From Betaproteobacteria bacterium (GTDB taxonomy: Bacteria > Pseudomonadota > Gammaproteobacteria > Burkholderiales > SG8-39): 43,762 nt of DNA. Each line of letters begins with the position of its first letter. Positions within the stretch are counted from its first letter, which is position 1. The position numbers and the translations under genes were made by a program. Where the stretch lies: positions 1 to 43,762 of the forward strand of contig SHXF01000031.1 of the NCBI GenBank assembly GCA_009693435.1, given 5' to 3'. Below are positions 15,499-23,871 of the stretch, in pieces. The notes under the pieces were generated by a model that searched no databases, had not been told where the DNA came from, and worked only from the letters and a program-made list of their open reading frames with translations.

Positions 15499-17169
15499 AT
15501 GAGCGAGGCGCCGCATTTCAGGTTCTGGCCGAGGGGCGTGCCGCGCACGCTCCACTATCCGCAGACCAGCCTCTACTACAACCTTGAAGTGTCGGCGGCG
15601 CGCTACCCGGACAAGCCGTTCCTGATTTTTTACGACACGCCGCTCGGCTTCGCGGCGTTCCGCCGCGACGTGGACGCGCTGGCCGGCTACCTGCAGCACG
15701 AGTGCGGCGTGAAGAAGGGCGAGCGCGTCATGCTCTACCTGCAGAATTCGCCGCAGTACATGATCGCGTTCTATGCGGTGTTGCGCGCCGATGCGGTGGC
15801 GGTGCCGGTGAGCCCGATGAACCTTGCCGGGGAACTGCGGCACTACGCCCGCGACAGCGGCGCGCGCGTGGCCGTGGTCGGGCAGGAATTGCTCGAGCGC
15901 ATTGCGCCGCTCGCGGGCGCGGAGTTCGATCATCTGGTGGTCGCGGCTTATTCGGATTACCTCGCCGGCGGCGATGGGAACGCGCGCGGTGGTGCGCCGC
16001 CCGATTTGCTCGCCGCTCCGCGGCGGGACGTAACCCTGGCAGGGGCCGTCGCCTGGCGCGAGGCGCTGGCGGCGGCGCGCATGCCCCGGGCGCACACGGC
16101 CCGGCCCGACGACCTGTGCGTGCTGCCCTACACCTCGGGGACGACCGGACATCCCAAGGGGTGCATGCATACGCACCGCACGGTGATGAGCACGACCGTC
16201 TACAGCGGCCCGTGGAACGGGTTGAGCAGCGACTCTGTGGTGTTGTGCAGCCTGCCGCTGTTCCATGTCACGGCCATGGTGGGCAGCATGCACGGGCCGA
16301 TTTTCCTGGGGCAGACGGTGGTGCTGATGCAGCGCTGGGACCGGGATGTCGCGGCGCGGCTGATCGCGCGCCACCGGGTGTCGAGCTGGGGCTGCATCGC
16401 TACCATGGCCATCGACTTTCTCGCCAATCCCGATCTTGGCCGCCACGACTTGTCGTCGCTCGCGCGCGTCGGCGGCGGCGGCGCGGCCATGCCCGAGGCG
16501 GTGGCGAAAAAGTTGCACGATCTCACCGGCCAGGAATACATCGAAGGTTACGGCCTGACCGAAACCATGGCGCCCTCGCACACCAATCCGATGCAGCGGC
16601 CGAAGCGCCAGTGCCTGGGGATCCCGATCTTCGGCGTGGACTCGCGCATCATCGATCCGGAGACACTGCGCGAGTTGCCCCGGGGGGAGACCGGCGAGAT
16701 CGTGATTCACGGCCCGCAGGTGTTCCTCGGCTACTGGAACAATCCGGAGGCCACCGCGCAAGCCTTCATCGAACTGGAGGGCAAGCGGTTTTTCCGCAGC
16801 GGCGATCTCGGCCGCATCGACGAGGACGGCTATTTTTTCATGGTCGACCGGCTGAAGCGCATGATCAACGCATCGGGCATGAAAGTCTGGCCGGCGGAGG
16901 TGGAGGCGATGATGCACGCCCATCCGGACATACAGGAGGCGTGCGTGGTCGCGACGCGGGACGCCTATCGCGGCGAAACGGTGAAGGCGGTGGTGGTGCT
17001 CAGGCCCGGGCGCGCCGGGCAAGTCGGCGCCGATGACATCGTCGGCTGGTGCCGCGGCCGGATGGCGGCGTACAAGGTGCCGCGCATCGTCGAGATCGTG
17101 ACTGCGCTCCCCAAATCGGCAACCGGCAAGGTGCAGTGGCGCCTGCTGCAACAGAAGCAGGATTCGTAG
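15499..17169 (+). CDS. AMP-dependent acyl-CoA synthetase/ligase
   Basis: A 556-residue ANL-superfamily enzyme that activates a carboxylic acid to its CoA thioester through an acyl-adenylate. Motifs seen are the P-loop YTSGTTGHPKG (211-221), YGLTET (351-356), SGDLGRIDEDGY (434-445), hinge RLKRMI (451-456) and the catalytic C-terminal Lys544 in KSATGKVQW. Full length for the family; medium- or long-chain fatty acids or aromatic acids are all possible. The start at 15499 gives a natural N-terminus after MaoC. It is co-directional with the MaoC gene and probably in the same operon. Confidence 0.93.
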   Translation: MSEAPHFRFWPRGVPRTLHYPQTSLYYNLEVSAARYPDKPFLIFYDTPLGFAAFRRDVDALAGYLQHECGVKKGERVMLYLQNSPQYMIAFYAVLRADAVAVPVSPMNLAGELRHYARDSGARVAVVGQELLERIAPLAGAEFDHLVVAAYSDYLAGGDGNARGGAPPDLLAAPRRDVTLAGAVAWREALAAARMPRAHTARPDDLCVLPYTSGTTGHPKGCMHTHRTVMSTTVYSGPWNGLSSDSVVLCSLPLFHVTAMVGSMHGPIFLGQTVVLMQRWDRDVAARLIARHRVSSWGCIATMAIDFLANPDLGRHDLSSLARVGGGGAAMPEAVAKKLHDLTGQEYIEGYGLTETMAPSHTNPMQRPKRQCLGIPIFGVDSRIIDPETLRELPRGETGEIVIHGPQVFLGYWNNPEATAQAFIELEGKRFFRSGDLGRIDEDGYFFMVDRLKRMINASGMKVWPAEVEAMMHAHPDIQEACVVATRDAYRGETVKAVVVLRPGRAGQVGADDIVGWCRGRMAAYKVPRIVEIVTALPKSATGKVQWRLLQQKQDS

Positions 17170-17196
17170 CGCGCGCCGCACCATTCGAAGGATGTC

Positions 17197-17505
17197 ATGG
17201 AAGCACTGCTGGTCATAGCCGCCTTTGGCGCACTCGCCTGGTTCTGGTACGACAGCATTCGCGCGCGCGAGCAGGCCGTTGTCACCGGCAAACTGGCGTG
17301 CGATCGCGACCGGCTGCTGTTTCTCGACGACACGGTGCAGTGCGTCTCCTGCAGGCCGGGGCGCGACGCGGACGGGCAACTGCTGCTGCGGCGCGTCTAC
17401 CGCTTTGAATTCTCCGATACCGGCAACAATCGCCGCGGCGGCACGGTCGTGATGCTGGGCGCCGGGGTAGAATCGGTGCAGATGGAACCGTTTTACCTGC
17501 AGTGA
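17197..17505 (+). CDS. DUF3301 family protein
   Basis: A 102-residue protein with an N-terminal membrane anchor (MEALLVIAAFGALAWFWYDSIRARE) and a compact cytoplasmic or periplasmic domain with Cys residues in CDRDRLLFLDDTVQCVSCRPGRD, then LLRRVYRFEFSDTGNNRRGGTVVMLG, the typical DUF3301 pattern. Function is unknown. A GAAGG lies a few bases before the ATG. The stop overlaps the start of the reductase gene (TGATG), so the two are translationally coupled. Confidence 0.88.
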   Translation: MEALLVIAAFGALAWFWYDSIRAREQAVVTGKLACDRDRLLFLDDTVQCVSCRPGRDADGQLLLRRVYRFEFSDTGNNRRGGTVVMLGAGVESVQMEPFYLQ

Positions 17506-18344
17506 TGCAAAAATGGGTCGAAGGCACCGTGGTGGGGCAGACGCGCTGGACCGCGCAGCTGTACTCCCTGAAAGTCGAGGCCGGACTCGCGCCGTTCGAG
17601 GCGGGTCAGTTCGCCAAGCTGGCGCTCCCCGCGATCGAATCAGCGGCGGACCCGGTGGTGAGCGGCGTGGCGGACAGCGTGGCGGACAGCGTGGCGGACG
17701 ACAAGGTGGCGCGGCCCTATTCCTTCGTCAATGCGCCCGGTGAATCGCCCCACGAGTTCTACTACGTCATCGTACCGGGCGGTCCGCTGACCGCACGCCT
17801 GGCGGCACTCGGGCCGGGCGACAGGATTTTTCTCGCGCCGCGCGCCTCGGGATTCCTGGTCCTGTCGGAAGTGCCCGCGGCCGACACGCTGTGGCTGCTG
17901 GCCACGGGTACCGGCATCGGACCGTTCCTGTCCATTTTGAAAACGCCCCTGCCGTGGCAGCGCTATCGCAAGGTGGTGCTGGCGCACGGCGTGCGGGAGA
18001 TCGGCGAGTTGAGCTACCGCGACGAAATCGAGCGCCTGAAAAGCGCGCATCCGGCGCAGTTTGAAGCGCTATCCCTGGTGAGCGGCGCGGATGCAACGCA
18101 GGGAGAGAGGCAGGGCGCAGAGCGCCGGCCTGCGCCGCTGCTGACCGGGCGGATTACCCGGGCAATCGCCGATGGCCGGCTTGAACAGGCGGCCGGCGCG
18201 GTATTGCGTTCCGCCGATTCACAGGTGATGATTTGCGGTAATCCCGCCATGGTCACGGACACAACCGAAATGCTCAAGCAGCGCGGCATGAAAAAGCACC
18301 GCCGGCGCGATCCCGGCCAGATCACCGTGGAGAACTACTGGTGA
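17505..18344 (+). CDS. fpr: ferredoxin--NADP reductase
   Basis: About 279 residues, FNR family (Fpr type), transferring electrons between NADPH and ferredoxin or flavodoxin via FAD. Seen: FAD-binding ARPYSFVNAPG near residue 70, PGGPLTARLAALGPGD, the NADP-binding LLATGTGIGPFLSIL near 145-159, CGNPAMV near 250 and the family end ITVENYW. The start is ATG 17505 or GTG 17502. An extra loop just before RPYS contains a 12-bp in-frame tandem duplication (VADSVADSVADD, coded by 17667-17702), absent from typical members and probably surface-exposed. Confidence 0.9.
   Translation: MQKWVEGTVVGQTRWTAQLYSLKVEAGLAPFEAGQFAKLALPAIESAADPVVSGVADSVADSVADDKVARPYSFVNAPGESPHEFYYVIVPGGPLTARLAALGPGDRIFLAPRASGFLVLSEVPAADTLWLLATGTGIGPFLSILKTPLPWQRYRKVVLAHGVREIGELSYRDEIERLKSAHPAQFEALSLVSGADATQGERQGAERRPAPLLTGRITRAIADGRLEQAAGAVLRSADSQVMICGNPAMVTDTTEMLKQRGMKKHRRRDPGQITVENYW
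17667..17702 (+). repeat. 12-bp in-frame tandem repeat in fpr
   Basis: Three units of gtggcggacagc (the last ending gac) encode repeated Val-Ala-Asp-Ser and lengthen the loop before the FAD-binding motif without breaking the frame. Confidence 0.85.
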
Positions 18345-18349
18345 GCGCG

Positions 18350-18517
18350 GCAGCTCGTCTGCCGGTGTGCAGGGCAGCTCGTCTGCCGGTGTGGAGAGCA
18401 GATCGTCTGCCGGTGTGCAGGGCAGCTCGTCTGCCGGTGTGGAGGGCAGCTCGTCTGCCGCTGTGGAGGGCAGCTTATCTGCCGCTGTGGAGGGCAGCTC
18501 GTCTGCCGGCGTTGCAG
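18350..18517 (+). repeat. 24-bp tandem repeat, 7 units, over a gene start
   Basis: Seven contiguous 24-bp units, each carrying the core gcagctcgtctgccg with small changes. In the frame of the downstream lipoprotein each unit encodes an 8-residue repeat of the AARLPVWR type. The period is a multiple of three, so copy changes would not shift the frame. It begins 5 bases after the fpr stop codon. Confidence 0.9.
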
Positions 18518-19390
18518 ATTCCGTTGCGCCGCGTATTTATCATCACGCTGGCGGCGCTGCTGACGCTCGTGGGCGGATGCAGCGGCCTGCAATTAGGCTA
18601 CAACAATGCCGACGTGCTGGCGCGCTACATGATGCACGACTACCTCGACTTCGATTCGGCGCAGGATGATGACGTCAAGGCCCGCCTCGTCGCCTTTCAC
18701 TCATGGCATCGGCAGGACGAACTGCCCGCGTATCTGGAAGTGCTCAAGGGCGCGCGTGCGCGCGCCGTGGCGGGTGTGCAGACGGGCGATATCGACTGGG
18801 GCATGGCAACGCTGCGCGAGCGCTACCGCCTGGTTACGTCGCGCGCCGCGCAGGCGGCGGCGCCGGTGCTGGTCAATCTGAGCGCGGAGCAGATCGTCGC
18901 GCTGGAGAAGAACGCCGCCAAAAAGAACGCGAAGTTCGCCGCTGAATTCATCATCGGCGACGAAAAGAAACTGCACCGCGCGCGTACCAAGCGCATGCTC
19001 AACACCATAGAGGACTGGACCGGCGATCTCACGAACGCACAGGAGGCCCGCGTCGAGCGCTTGGTGCGCGAGCACGCGCGCATAGCGCTGTTGCGCTTCG
19101 AGGACAGGCAGCGCTGGCAGCGCGCGGCGCTCGTTCTGGTGCGCAAGCACCGCACTGCCGCCGAACTCGGGCCGCACCTGGCCGAGCTGTTCGCCAGCCC
19201 GGAAAAACGCCAGTCGCCGCAGTATCTGCAGGGGACGCACCACTATGAGCAGAGTCTGGCCCAGCTCGCGGTCGATCTCGACCGCTCGCTCAGCCCGGCA
19301 CAGCGGGTGAATGTGTTCAAGCGCTTCGACAAACTGGCCGCCGATCTTGCCGAACTCGCCGAACCCGCGGGCGCAAAGAGGCCGCGCTGA
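18512..19390 (+). CDS. DUF6279 family lipoprotein
   Basis: A predicted lipoprotein of about 292 residues: a short signal peptide (RRVFIITLAALLTLVGGC) with the lipobox Cys, then LQLGYNNADVLARYMMHDYLDFDSAQ, the hallmark of DUF6279, and a long helical, charged body. Function is unknown. The start is uncertain. The frame is open back to a GTG at 18341 that overlaps the fpr stop, but that would add 57 residues of the 8-residue Arg/Trp/Pro repeat before the signal peptide. TTG at 18512 or 18524 gives a normal lipoprotein N-terminus and is preferred. The repeat may have displaced or replaced the original start region. Confidence 0.8.
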   Translation: MQIPLRRVFIITLAALLTLVGGCSGLQLGYNNADVLARYMMHDYLDFDSAQDDDVKARLVAFHSWHRQDELPAYLEVLKGARARAVAGVQTGDIDWGMATLRERYRLVTSRAAQAAAPVLVNLSAEQIVALEKNAAKKNAKFAAEFIIGDEKKLHRARTKRMLNTIEDWTGDLTNAQEARVERLVREHARIALLRFEDRQRWQRAALVLVRKHRTAAELGPHLAELFASPEKRQSPQYLQGTHHYEQSLAQLAVDLDRSLSPAQRVNVFKRFDKLAADLAELAEPAGAKRPR

Positions 19391-19483
19391 GCGGGCGCGC
19401 AGGAGGACGGATGGGCGGGCGGATTAACGCAACCCCTTGGCGGTCAGGACGGATCAGCCGCGCGCGCGGCTGCAAGCTGCGGT

Positions 19484-20287
19484 GTGACTGCTGACATCAT
19501 CCAGTTTTCCCATGGCAACGGCTTTCCCGCCGGGAGCTATCGCAAGCTGTTCTCGCTGCTGCGGCCCGATTTCGAGATCCGCGCGATCGACACGTTCGGC
19601 CACGACCCGCGCCATCCGGTCACCGAGGGCTGGCCTCACCTGGTCGATGAGCTGGTGGAGGACATCGAGCGCGGGCAGCGCGAGCGGGGGCGGATCCAGC
19701 CGGTGCTGGGCGTAGGCCACTCTCTGGGCGGTTATCTGACGTTTCTCGCCGCGGTGCGGCGGCCCGACCTGTTCCGCGCCATCGTGCTGCTGGATGCGCC
19801 CATCATCGGGCACTGGAAGGGCGCGACGTTCGGCATGATCAAGCGGCTGGGCCTCGCCGATCGCGTGACACCGGCAGGCGGCACGCGCCTTCGCCGCCGC
19901 GAATGGCCTTCCATCGAAGAGGCTGTCGCGCATTTCCGCTCGCGCGGGCCGTTCCGCAATTTCGCCCCGGAATGCCTGCACGACTACGTGACCACGGGCA
20001 CCCCCATGGGCGAGCACGGCGTGCGCCTGCGTTTCGATCCCGAAGTCGAGTACCGCATCTACCGCTTCCTGCCGCACCACCTGTCGCGGCTTACGCGCAA
20101 GCTCGCGGTTCCCGCGGGATTCATCGGCGGCCGGCAGTCGGAGGAGGGGCGGCTCGTCGGGCTCGCGCACACGCGGCGCCACCTCAGGGTCAGGCTGATC
20201 GAAGGGGGGCACCTGTTCCCGTTCGAGCATCCGCAGCACGCCGCCGACGCCTTGCGGGCGATGCTGCGGGATTTGGTGAACCGCTGA
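19484..20287 (+). CDS. alpha/beta hydrolase
   Basis: A 267-residue alpha/beta-fold hydrolase starting at GTG. Seen: oxyanion-hole motif HGNGFP (10-15), nucleophile elbow GHSLGG with Ser80, and a likely catalytic His in EGGHLFPFEHP near residue 241. The first strand and helix (IIQFSHGNGFPAGSYRKLFSLL) match the serine-esterase/hydrolase group of this superfamily. The substrate cannot be read from sequence. It follows the DUF6279 lipoprotein after 93 bases and precedes a TPR protein on the same strand. Confidence 0.88.
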   Translation: MTADIIQFSHGNGFPAGSYRKLFSLLRPDFEIRAIDTFGHDPRHPVTEGWPHLVDELVEDIERGQRERGRIQPVLGVGHSLGGYLTFLAAVRRPDLFRAIVLLDAPIIGHWKGATFGMIKRLGLADRVTPAGGTRLRRREWPSIEEAVAHFRSRGPFRNFAPECLHDYVTTGTPMGEHGVRLRFDPEVEYRIYRFLPHHLSRLTRKLAVPAGFIGGRQSEEGRLVGLAHTRRHLRVRLIEGGHLFPFEHPQHAADALRAMLRDLVNR

Positions 20288-20373
20288 GCGACCTGCCTGC
20301 GCCGGGGCGCGCCGCGCACAGTCGGCAATTCAGGAGCAGAATCCGGGGCATCATCCTGACGGGGAGAAGCGCC

Positions 20374-20850
20374 ATGCGTGCTGCAATTTGTCTGACGATA
20401 GGTTTGCTGGCTGTGGCGCTGGCTCCGCTGCCGATGCTTTCAGCGCATGCGGCAGGCGATGCGCCACAAGCCGTCGAGCAGCCGCGCGATGCGGATTACG
20501 AGGCGGGCAAAAAGGCGGTGGCGGCGGGCAGCTGGAAAATCGCGCTCGAGCACTTCAACCGCGTCGCGTTGCGCGAGCCGCGGAACGCCGATGTGCACAA
20601 CTATCTCGGATACGCGTGGCGCAAGTCGGGGAACCTCGACCTCGCCTTCAAGCACTACGGCGAGGCCCTGAAGCTGGACCCGAAGCATCGCGGCGCGCAT
20701 GAATACATCGGCGAGGCTTACCTGATGGCCAACAACCTGCCGAAGGCCGAGGAGCACCTGCGCGCGCTCGACAAGCTGTGCTTTTTCTCCTGCGAGGAAT
20801 ACCGCGACCTGAAGCAGGCCATCGAGAACTATCGGGGCGCGAAGAAGTAG
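20374..20850 (+). CDS. exported tetratricopeptide-repeat protein
   Basis: A 158-residue protein with a signal peptide (MRAAICLTIGLLAVALAPLPMLSAHA) and about three TPR units: DYEAGKKAVAAGSWKIALEHFNRV, ADVHNYLGYAWRKSGNLDLAFKHYGEALKLDP and HRGAHEYIGEAYLMANNLPKAEEHL. A C-terminal Cys pair (KLCFFSCEEY) could form a disulfide in the periplasm. It is probably a protein-protein adaptor in the envelope. GGGGAGAAG precedes the ATG at 20374. It is the last plus-strand gene before the terminator shared with the convergent SWIB gene. Confidence 0.88.
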   Translation: MRAAICLTIGLLAVALAPLPMLSAHAAGDAPQAVEQPRDADYEAGKKAVAAGSWKIALEHFNRVALREPRNADVHNYLGYAWRKSGNLDLAFKHYGEALKLDPKHRGAHEYIGEAYLMANNLPKAEEHLRALDKLCFFSCEEYRDLKQAIENYRGAKK

Positions 20851-20897
20851 CGCAGGTCGGCAGGGCGGGTCAGGCGCCATGGACGCCGGACGCCGCA

Positions 20898-20950
20898 AAG
20901 ACAAAAACAAAAACAAAAACAAAGGGCGGCCAGGTCAGTGGCCGCCCTTC
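20898..20950 (-). terminator. intrinsic terminator of the SWIB gene
   Basis: A stem of aagggcggcc (20922-20931) and ggccgccctt (20940-20949) with an 8-base loop. On minus it is followed by a T-rich tail of repeated TTTTTG units (20899-20922), giving a strong rho-independent terminator for the minus-strand gene ending at 20966. It may also slow plus-strand transcription from the TPR gene. Confidence 0.8.
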
Positions 20951-20965
20951 GAGAAGTGAAGCAGG

Positions 20966-21280
20966 TCAGGACAGGTGCTTGCTGACCAGCTTGGTCATTT
21001 CGAACATGGAAACCTGTTTCTTCCCGCCGAACACCACCTTGAGCTTGTCATCGGCATTGATCATGCGCCGGTTCTTCGCATCCTGGAGTTTGTGCTTTTT
21101 GATGTACTGCCAGATTTTCTTGGTGACTTCCGTGCGCGGCTGCGCTGCCGCGCCGATGACCGCACCGAGCGACGCGCTCGGTGTCATCGGCTTCATGAAT
21201 GCCGCATTGGGTTTGCGCTTTGCTCCAGCTGCCTTTTTCTTTTTTGCCGGGGACTTCGCTGCTTTTTTCTTTGTGGCCAT
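20966..21280 (-). CDS. SWIB/MDM2-domain protein
   Basis: A 104-residue protein. Residues 1-27 are a Lys/Ala-rich histone-H1-like tail (ATKKKAAKSPAKKKKAAGAKRK); residues 28-104 are a SWIB domain (FMKPMTPSASLGAVIG, RTEVTKKIWQYIKKHKLQDAKNRRMINADDKL, then FEMTKLVSKHLS). The domain is best known from eukaryotic chromatin remodelling subunits but also occurs as small stand-alone proteins in some bacteria. The basic tail suggests DNA association, as in bacterial histone-like proteins. A strong GGAGG precedes the ATG. Monocistronic, with its own terminator. Confidence 0.9.
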   Translation of the reverse strand: MATKKKAAKSPAKKKKAAGAKRKPNAAFMKPMTPSASLGAVIGAAAQPRTEVTKKIWQYIKKHKLQDAKNRRMINADDKLKVVFGGKKQVSMFEMTKLVSKHLS

Positions 21281-21328
21281 CGTTCAAACCTCCACTGTTG
21301 CGTTTTGACAAGGATCGCGAATTTTGTT

Positions 21329-21356
21329 CGCGCCACCGGCATCAGCCGGTGGCGCG
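21329..21356 (-). other. 12-bp hairpin upstream of the SWIB gene
   Basis: A perfect 12-bp stem, cgcgccaccggc and gccggtggcgcg, with a 4-base loop, lies 49-76 bases upstream of the SWIB start. On minus an AT-rich -10-like box (GATTATAGT, about 21370-21378) sits just upstream, so the hairpin would be in the 5' untranslated region. No T-tract follows on minus, so it is more likely a leader structure than a terminator. Confidence 0.45.
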
Positions 21357-21574
21357 ACGCGACGCAACTATAATCTTTTTTTCGTCGGTTGCAAGGGCCG
21401 CAAGACAGAAATTTTCATATTTGCAACAGCCCGCTTCCCTCTGGGTACGGTCTGATGCCTCCCGCACGCGGCGCGCCGGCGTGCGATTCGCCCGCTCAAT
21501 GAGGCGCCCGCGCTTCCTCTATAATCGGCGAAACGCGGCTCGCCTTCGCAGCCGGATCAGGGGCGGGATCGCGC

Positions 21575-22801
21575 ATGAGCGTAAGTGAAACGTCAGCGGC
21601 TGCAGAGGGGAAAGCAGCAGCCGGCGAGAAGAAGAACATCGCCGTCCTCGGCGCGCTGCAGGCGCTGTTGTTCATCAACAACACCACCGCCATTGTCATG
21701 AACGGGCTGGCCGGCTACGCGCTCGCGAGCGACAAGGCGCTCGCCACCTTGCCCGTCACAGCCTGGGTGGTGGGCGGCGCGCTCAGCACCTACCCGGCGT
21801 CCATGCTGATGAAGCGCATCGGGCGGAGCGGCGGTTTTACCGTGGGCGCCCTGATCGGCATGCTGGGCGCGGCGATCTGCGCGCTGGCGATTTACCTTGC
21901 GAATTTCTGGCTGCTGTGCTTGGGCACGATGGTGTTCGGCGTATACAACGCCTTCGGCCAGTACTACCGCTTCGCCGCCGCCGACGCATCGCGGCCGGCG
22001 TTCAAGGCGCGCGCCATTTCACTGGTGCTCATCGGGGGATTGGTGGGCGGCATCGTCGGCCCGGAGTTGAGCAACTGGACCGTAGCGCTGCTTTCAACCC
22101 GATTTCTCGGCTCTTACCTGTCGCTGCTGGTCTTCCTGACGATCGTGATCCTGGTGATCCAGCTGATCGACATACCCAAGCCGACCGAAGCCGAGCACAA
22201 CGAGCCGGCGCGGCCGCTCCCTGAAATCATGATGCAGCCGGCAGTGCTGGCGGCGGTGCTGGCCTCGGCGGTGGCCTACGGCGTCATGAACCTGCTGATG
22301 ACCGCCACGCCGCTGGCGATGAGCGTGTGCGGCCACCCGTATTCGGCGGCGGCAACGGTGATCAGCTGGCACGTGATTGGCATGTTCGGCCCGTCGTTCT
22401 TCACCGGCTCGCTGATCAAGCGCTTCGGCGTAGTGAACGTCATGTTCGCCGGGGTGGCATTGCTGGTCGCCTGCTGCATTACCGCACTCTCGGGCATCAC
22501 CGTCGCGCATTTCTGGTGGTCGATGTTCTTCGTCGGCGTCGGCTGGAATTTTCTCTATATCGGCGGGACGACCCTGCTCACCGACAACTGCAGTCCCTCC
22601 GAGCGCGCCAAGACGCAGGGCGCGAACGACACCTGCATTTTCTTCACGCTGGCTTTCTCTTCGATATTTTCCGGGATGCTGCTGGAGAAAAACGGCTGGG
22701 AAACCCTCAACTACGTGGCCCTGCCGCTCGCCTCGGTGGCGCTCGGGACCGTGTTCTGGCTGATGCTGAAGCGGCGCGCGCCGGTCCCGCTGCATGGATG
22801 A
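21575..22801 (+). CDS. MFS transporter
   Basis: A 408-residue major facilitator with about 12 hydrophobic helices starting near residue 22 after a charged Ala/Glu/Lys N-terminus. Loop motifs are degenerate (MLMKRIGRSGGF between helices 2 and 3). The block MVFGVYNAFGQYYRFAAADAS, with GGIVGPELSNW, is typical of a poorly characterised MFS group. The substrate is unknown. A TATAAT at 21520-21525 with no clear -35 may be part of its promoter. Its end overlaps the esterase gene by 8 bases, so the two are coupled. Confidence 0.88.
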   Translation: MSVSETSAAAEGKAAAGEKKNIAVLGALQALLFINNTTAIVMNGLAGYALASDKALATLPVTAWVVGGALSTYPASMLMKRIGRSGGFTVGALIGMLGAAICALAIYLANFWLLCLGTMVFGVYNAFGQYYRFAAADASRPAFKARAISLVLIGGLVGGIVGPELSNWTVALLSTRFLGSYLSLLVFLTIVILVIQLIDIPKPTEAEHNEPARPLPEIMMQPAVLAAVLASAVAYGVMNLLMTATPLAMSVCGHPYSAAATVISWHVIGMFGPSFFTGSLIKRFGVVNVMFAGVALLVACCITALSGITVAHFWWSMFFVGVGWNFLYIGGTTLLTDNCSPSERAKTQGANDTCIFFTLAFSSIFSGMLLEKNGWETLNYVALPLASVALGTVFWLMLKRRAPVPLHG

Positions 22802-23828
22802 GCGGGCGGTGATCGCTACGCAACTCGACCCGCAGGTGCGCGAACTGCTGGCGCGCCTCGCCGCTACTTCCACGCCGCCCATGCACACCCTCAGTCCCGC
22901 CGAGGCGCGCGTTCTTTACAAGCGGACACGCCTGCCGCTGCAGCCGCCCCCAGTGGCGGTGGCCGACTTGCGCGACACCGAGTTTCCCGGAGGCGCCGGG
23001 CAAGCAACCGGCGCGCGCATCTACCGGCCGCTGGGTTCCACGCCGGACGAGTTGCTGCCGGCGATCGTGTATTTTCACGGCGGCGGATGGGTCTATGGCG
23101 ATCTCGACAGCCACGACGCGGCGTGCCGCGCACTGGCGAACCAGAGCCGCGCCGCGGTGCTGTCCATAGCATATCGTCTTGCGCCGGAGCACAAATTTCC
23201 GGCGGCCTTCGACGATGCCGTGGCGGCGGTGCACTGGGCGGCGCGTGAATCGGCGGCGCTGGGCATAGACCGCGATCGGCTGGTGGTCGCAGGCGACAGC
23301 GCCGGCGGCAATCTGGCTGCTGCCGCGGCTCTGGCGCTGCGCGGCGATAGCGAAGTGACTCTCGCCATGCAGCTGCTTTTCTATCCGGCGCTGGATCATC
23401 GGATGGATACGCCTTCCCATGCCGCCTTCGCCCGCGGTTACCTGCTCGAGCGGGAGTCCCTGCTGTGGTGCCGCGATCATTATTTGCGCGGCGCCGATGA
23501 CATTGCCGACTGGCGCGCCTCGCCCTTGCTGGCGCCCGATCATCGCGGCTTGCCGGCGACCTACATCATCACTGCCGGATTCGATCCGCTGCGGGACGAC
23601 GGCGCCGCCTACGCGGAACGGCTGTCAGCCGCGGAAGTGACAGTCACCTACGAGTGCTTCGAGGGCCTGGTGCATGGTTTCCTCACCATGGGTGGCGTGC
23701 TCGCCGCCACCAACCATGCGTTCTATCGCGCCGGCCAGGCGTTGCGCGTCGGCACCGGCGGTTCTCCCGCGGCGGGCAGCGGCTTTACGCGCCAACCGTC
23801 GGCAGCGCCGCAGCGCGGCCCCGCGTGA
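22794..23828 (+). CDS. alpha/beta hydrolase, HSL-type esterase/lipase
   Basis: A 344-residue hormone-sensitive-lipase-family esterase. Seen: oxyanion HGGGW (95-99), nucleophile GDSAGG with Ser169, catalytic Asp in GFDPLRDDG near 264, catalytic His in LVHGFLTM near 293. It would hydrolyse short- or medium-chain acyl esters in the cytoplasm. The last 30 residues (after RVGTGGSP) are low-complexity. The start overlaps the MFS gene end by 8 bases; together they may import and hydrolyse an ester. Its stop is 43 bases before the BASS gene. Confidence 0.92.
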   Translation: MDERAVIATQLDPQVRELLARLAATSTPPMHTLSPAEARVLYKRTRLPLQPPPVAVADLRDTEFPGGAGQATGARIYRPLGSTPDELLPAIVYFHGGGWVYGDLDSHDAACRALANQSRAAVLSIAYRLAPEHKFPAAFDDAVAAVHWAARESAALGIDRDRLVVAGDSAGGNLAAAAALALRGDSEVTLAMQLLFYPALDHRMDTPSHAAFARGYLLERESLLWCRDHYLRGADDIADWRASPLLAPDHRGLPATYIITAGFDPLRDDGAAYAERLSAAEVTVTYECFEGLVHGFLTMGGVLAATNHAFYRAGQALRVGTGGSPAAGSGFTRQPSAAPQRGPA

Positions 23829-23871
23829 ACATCCGCCGCGGCGTGCTGTAAGCACAGCGGGAAACAATCGG

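Noticed and set aside
15454..17379. A 641-codon open frame on minus
   Set aside because: It is antisense to the acyl-CoA ligase, which has all family motifs.
20898..20950. Repeat-rich aaaaac tract as a microsatellite of interest
   Set aside because: It is better explained as the T-rich tail of the terminator read on minus.
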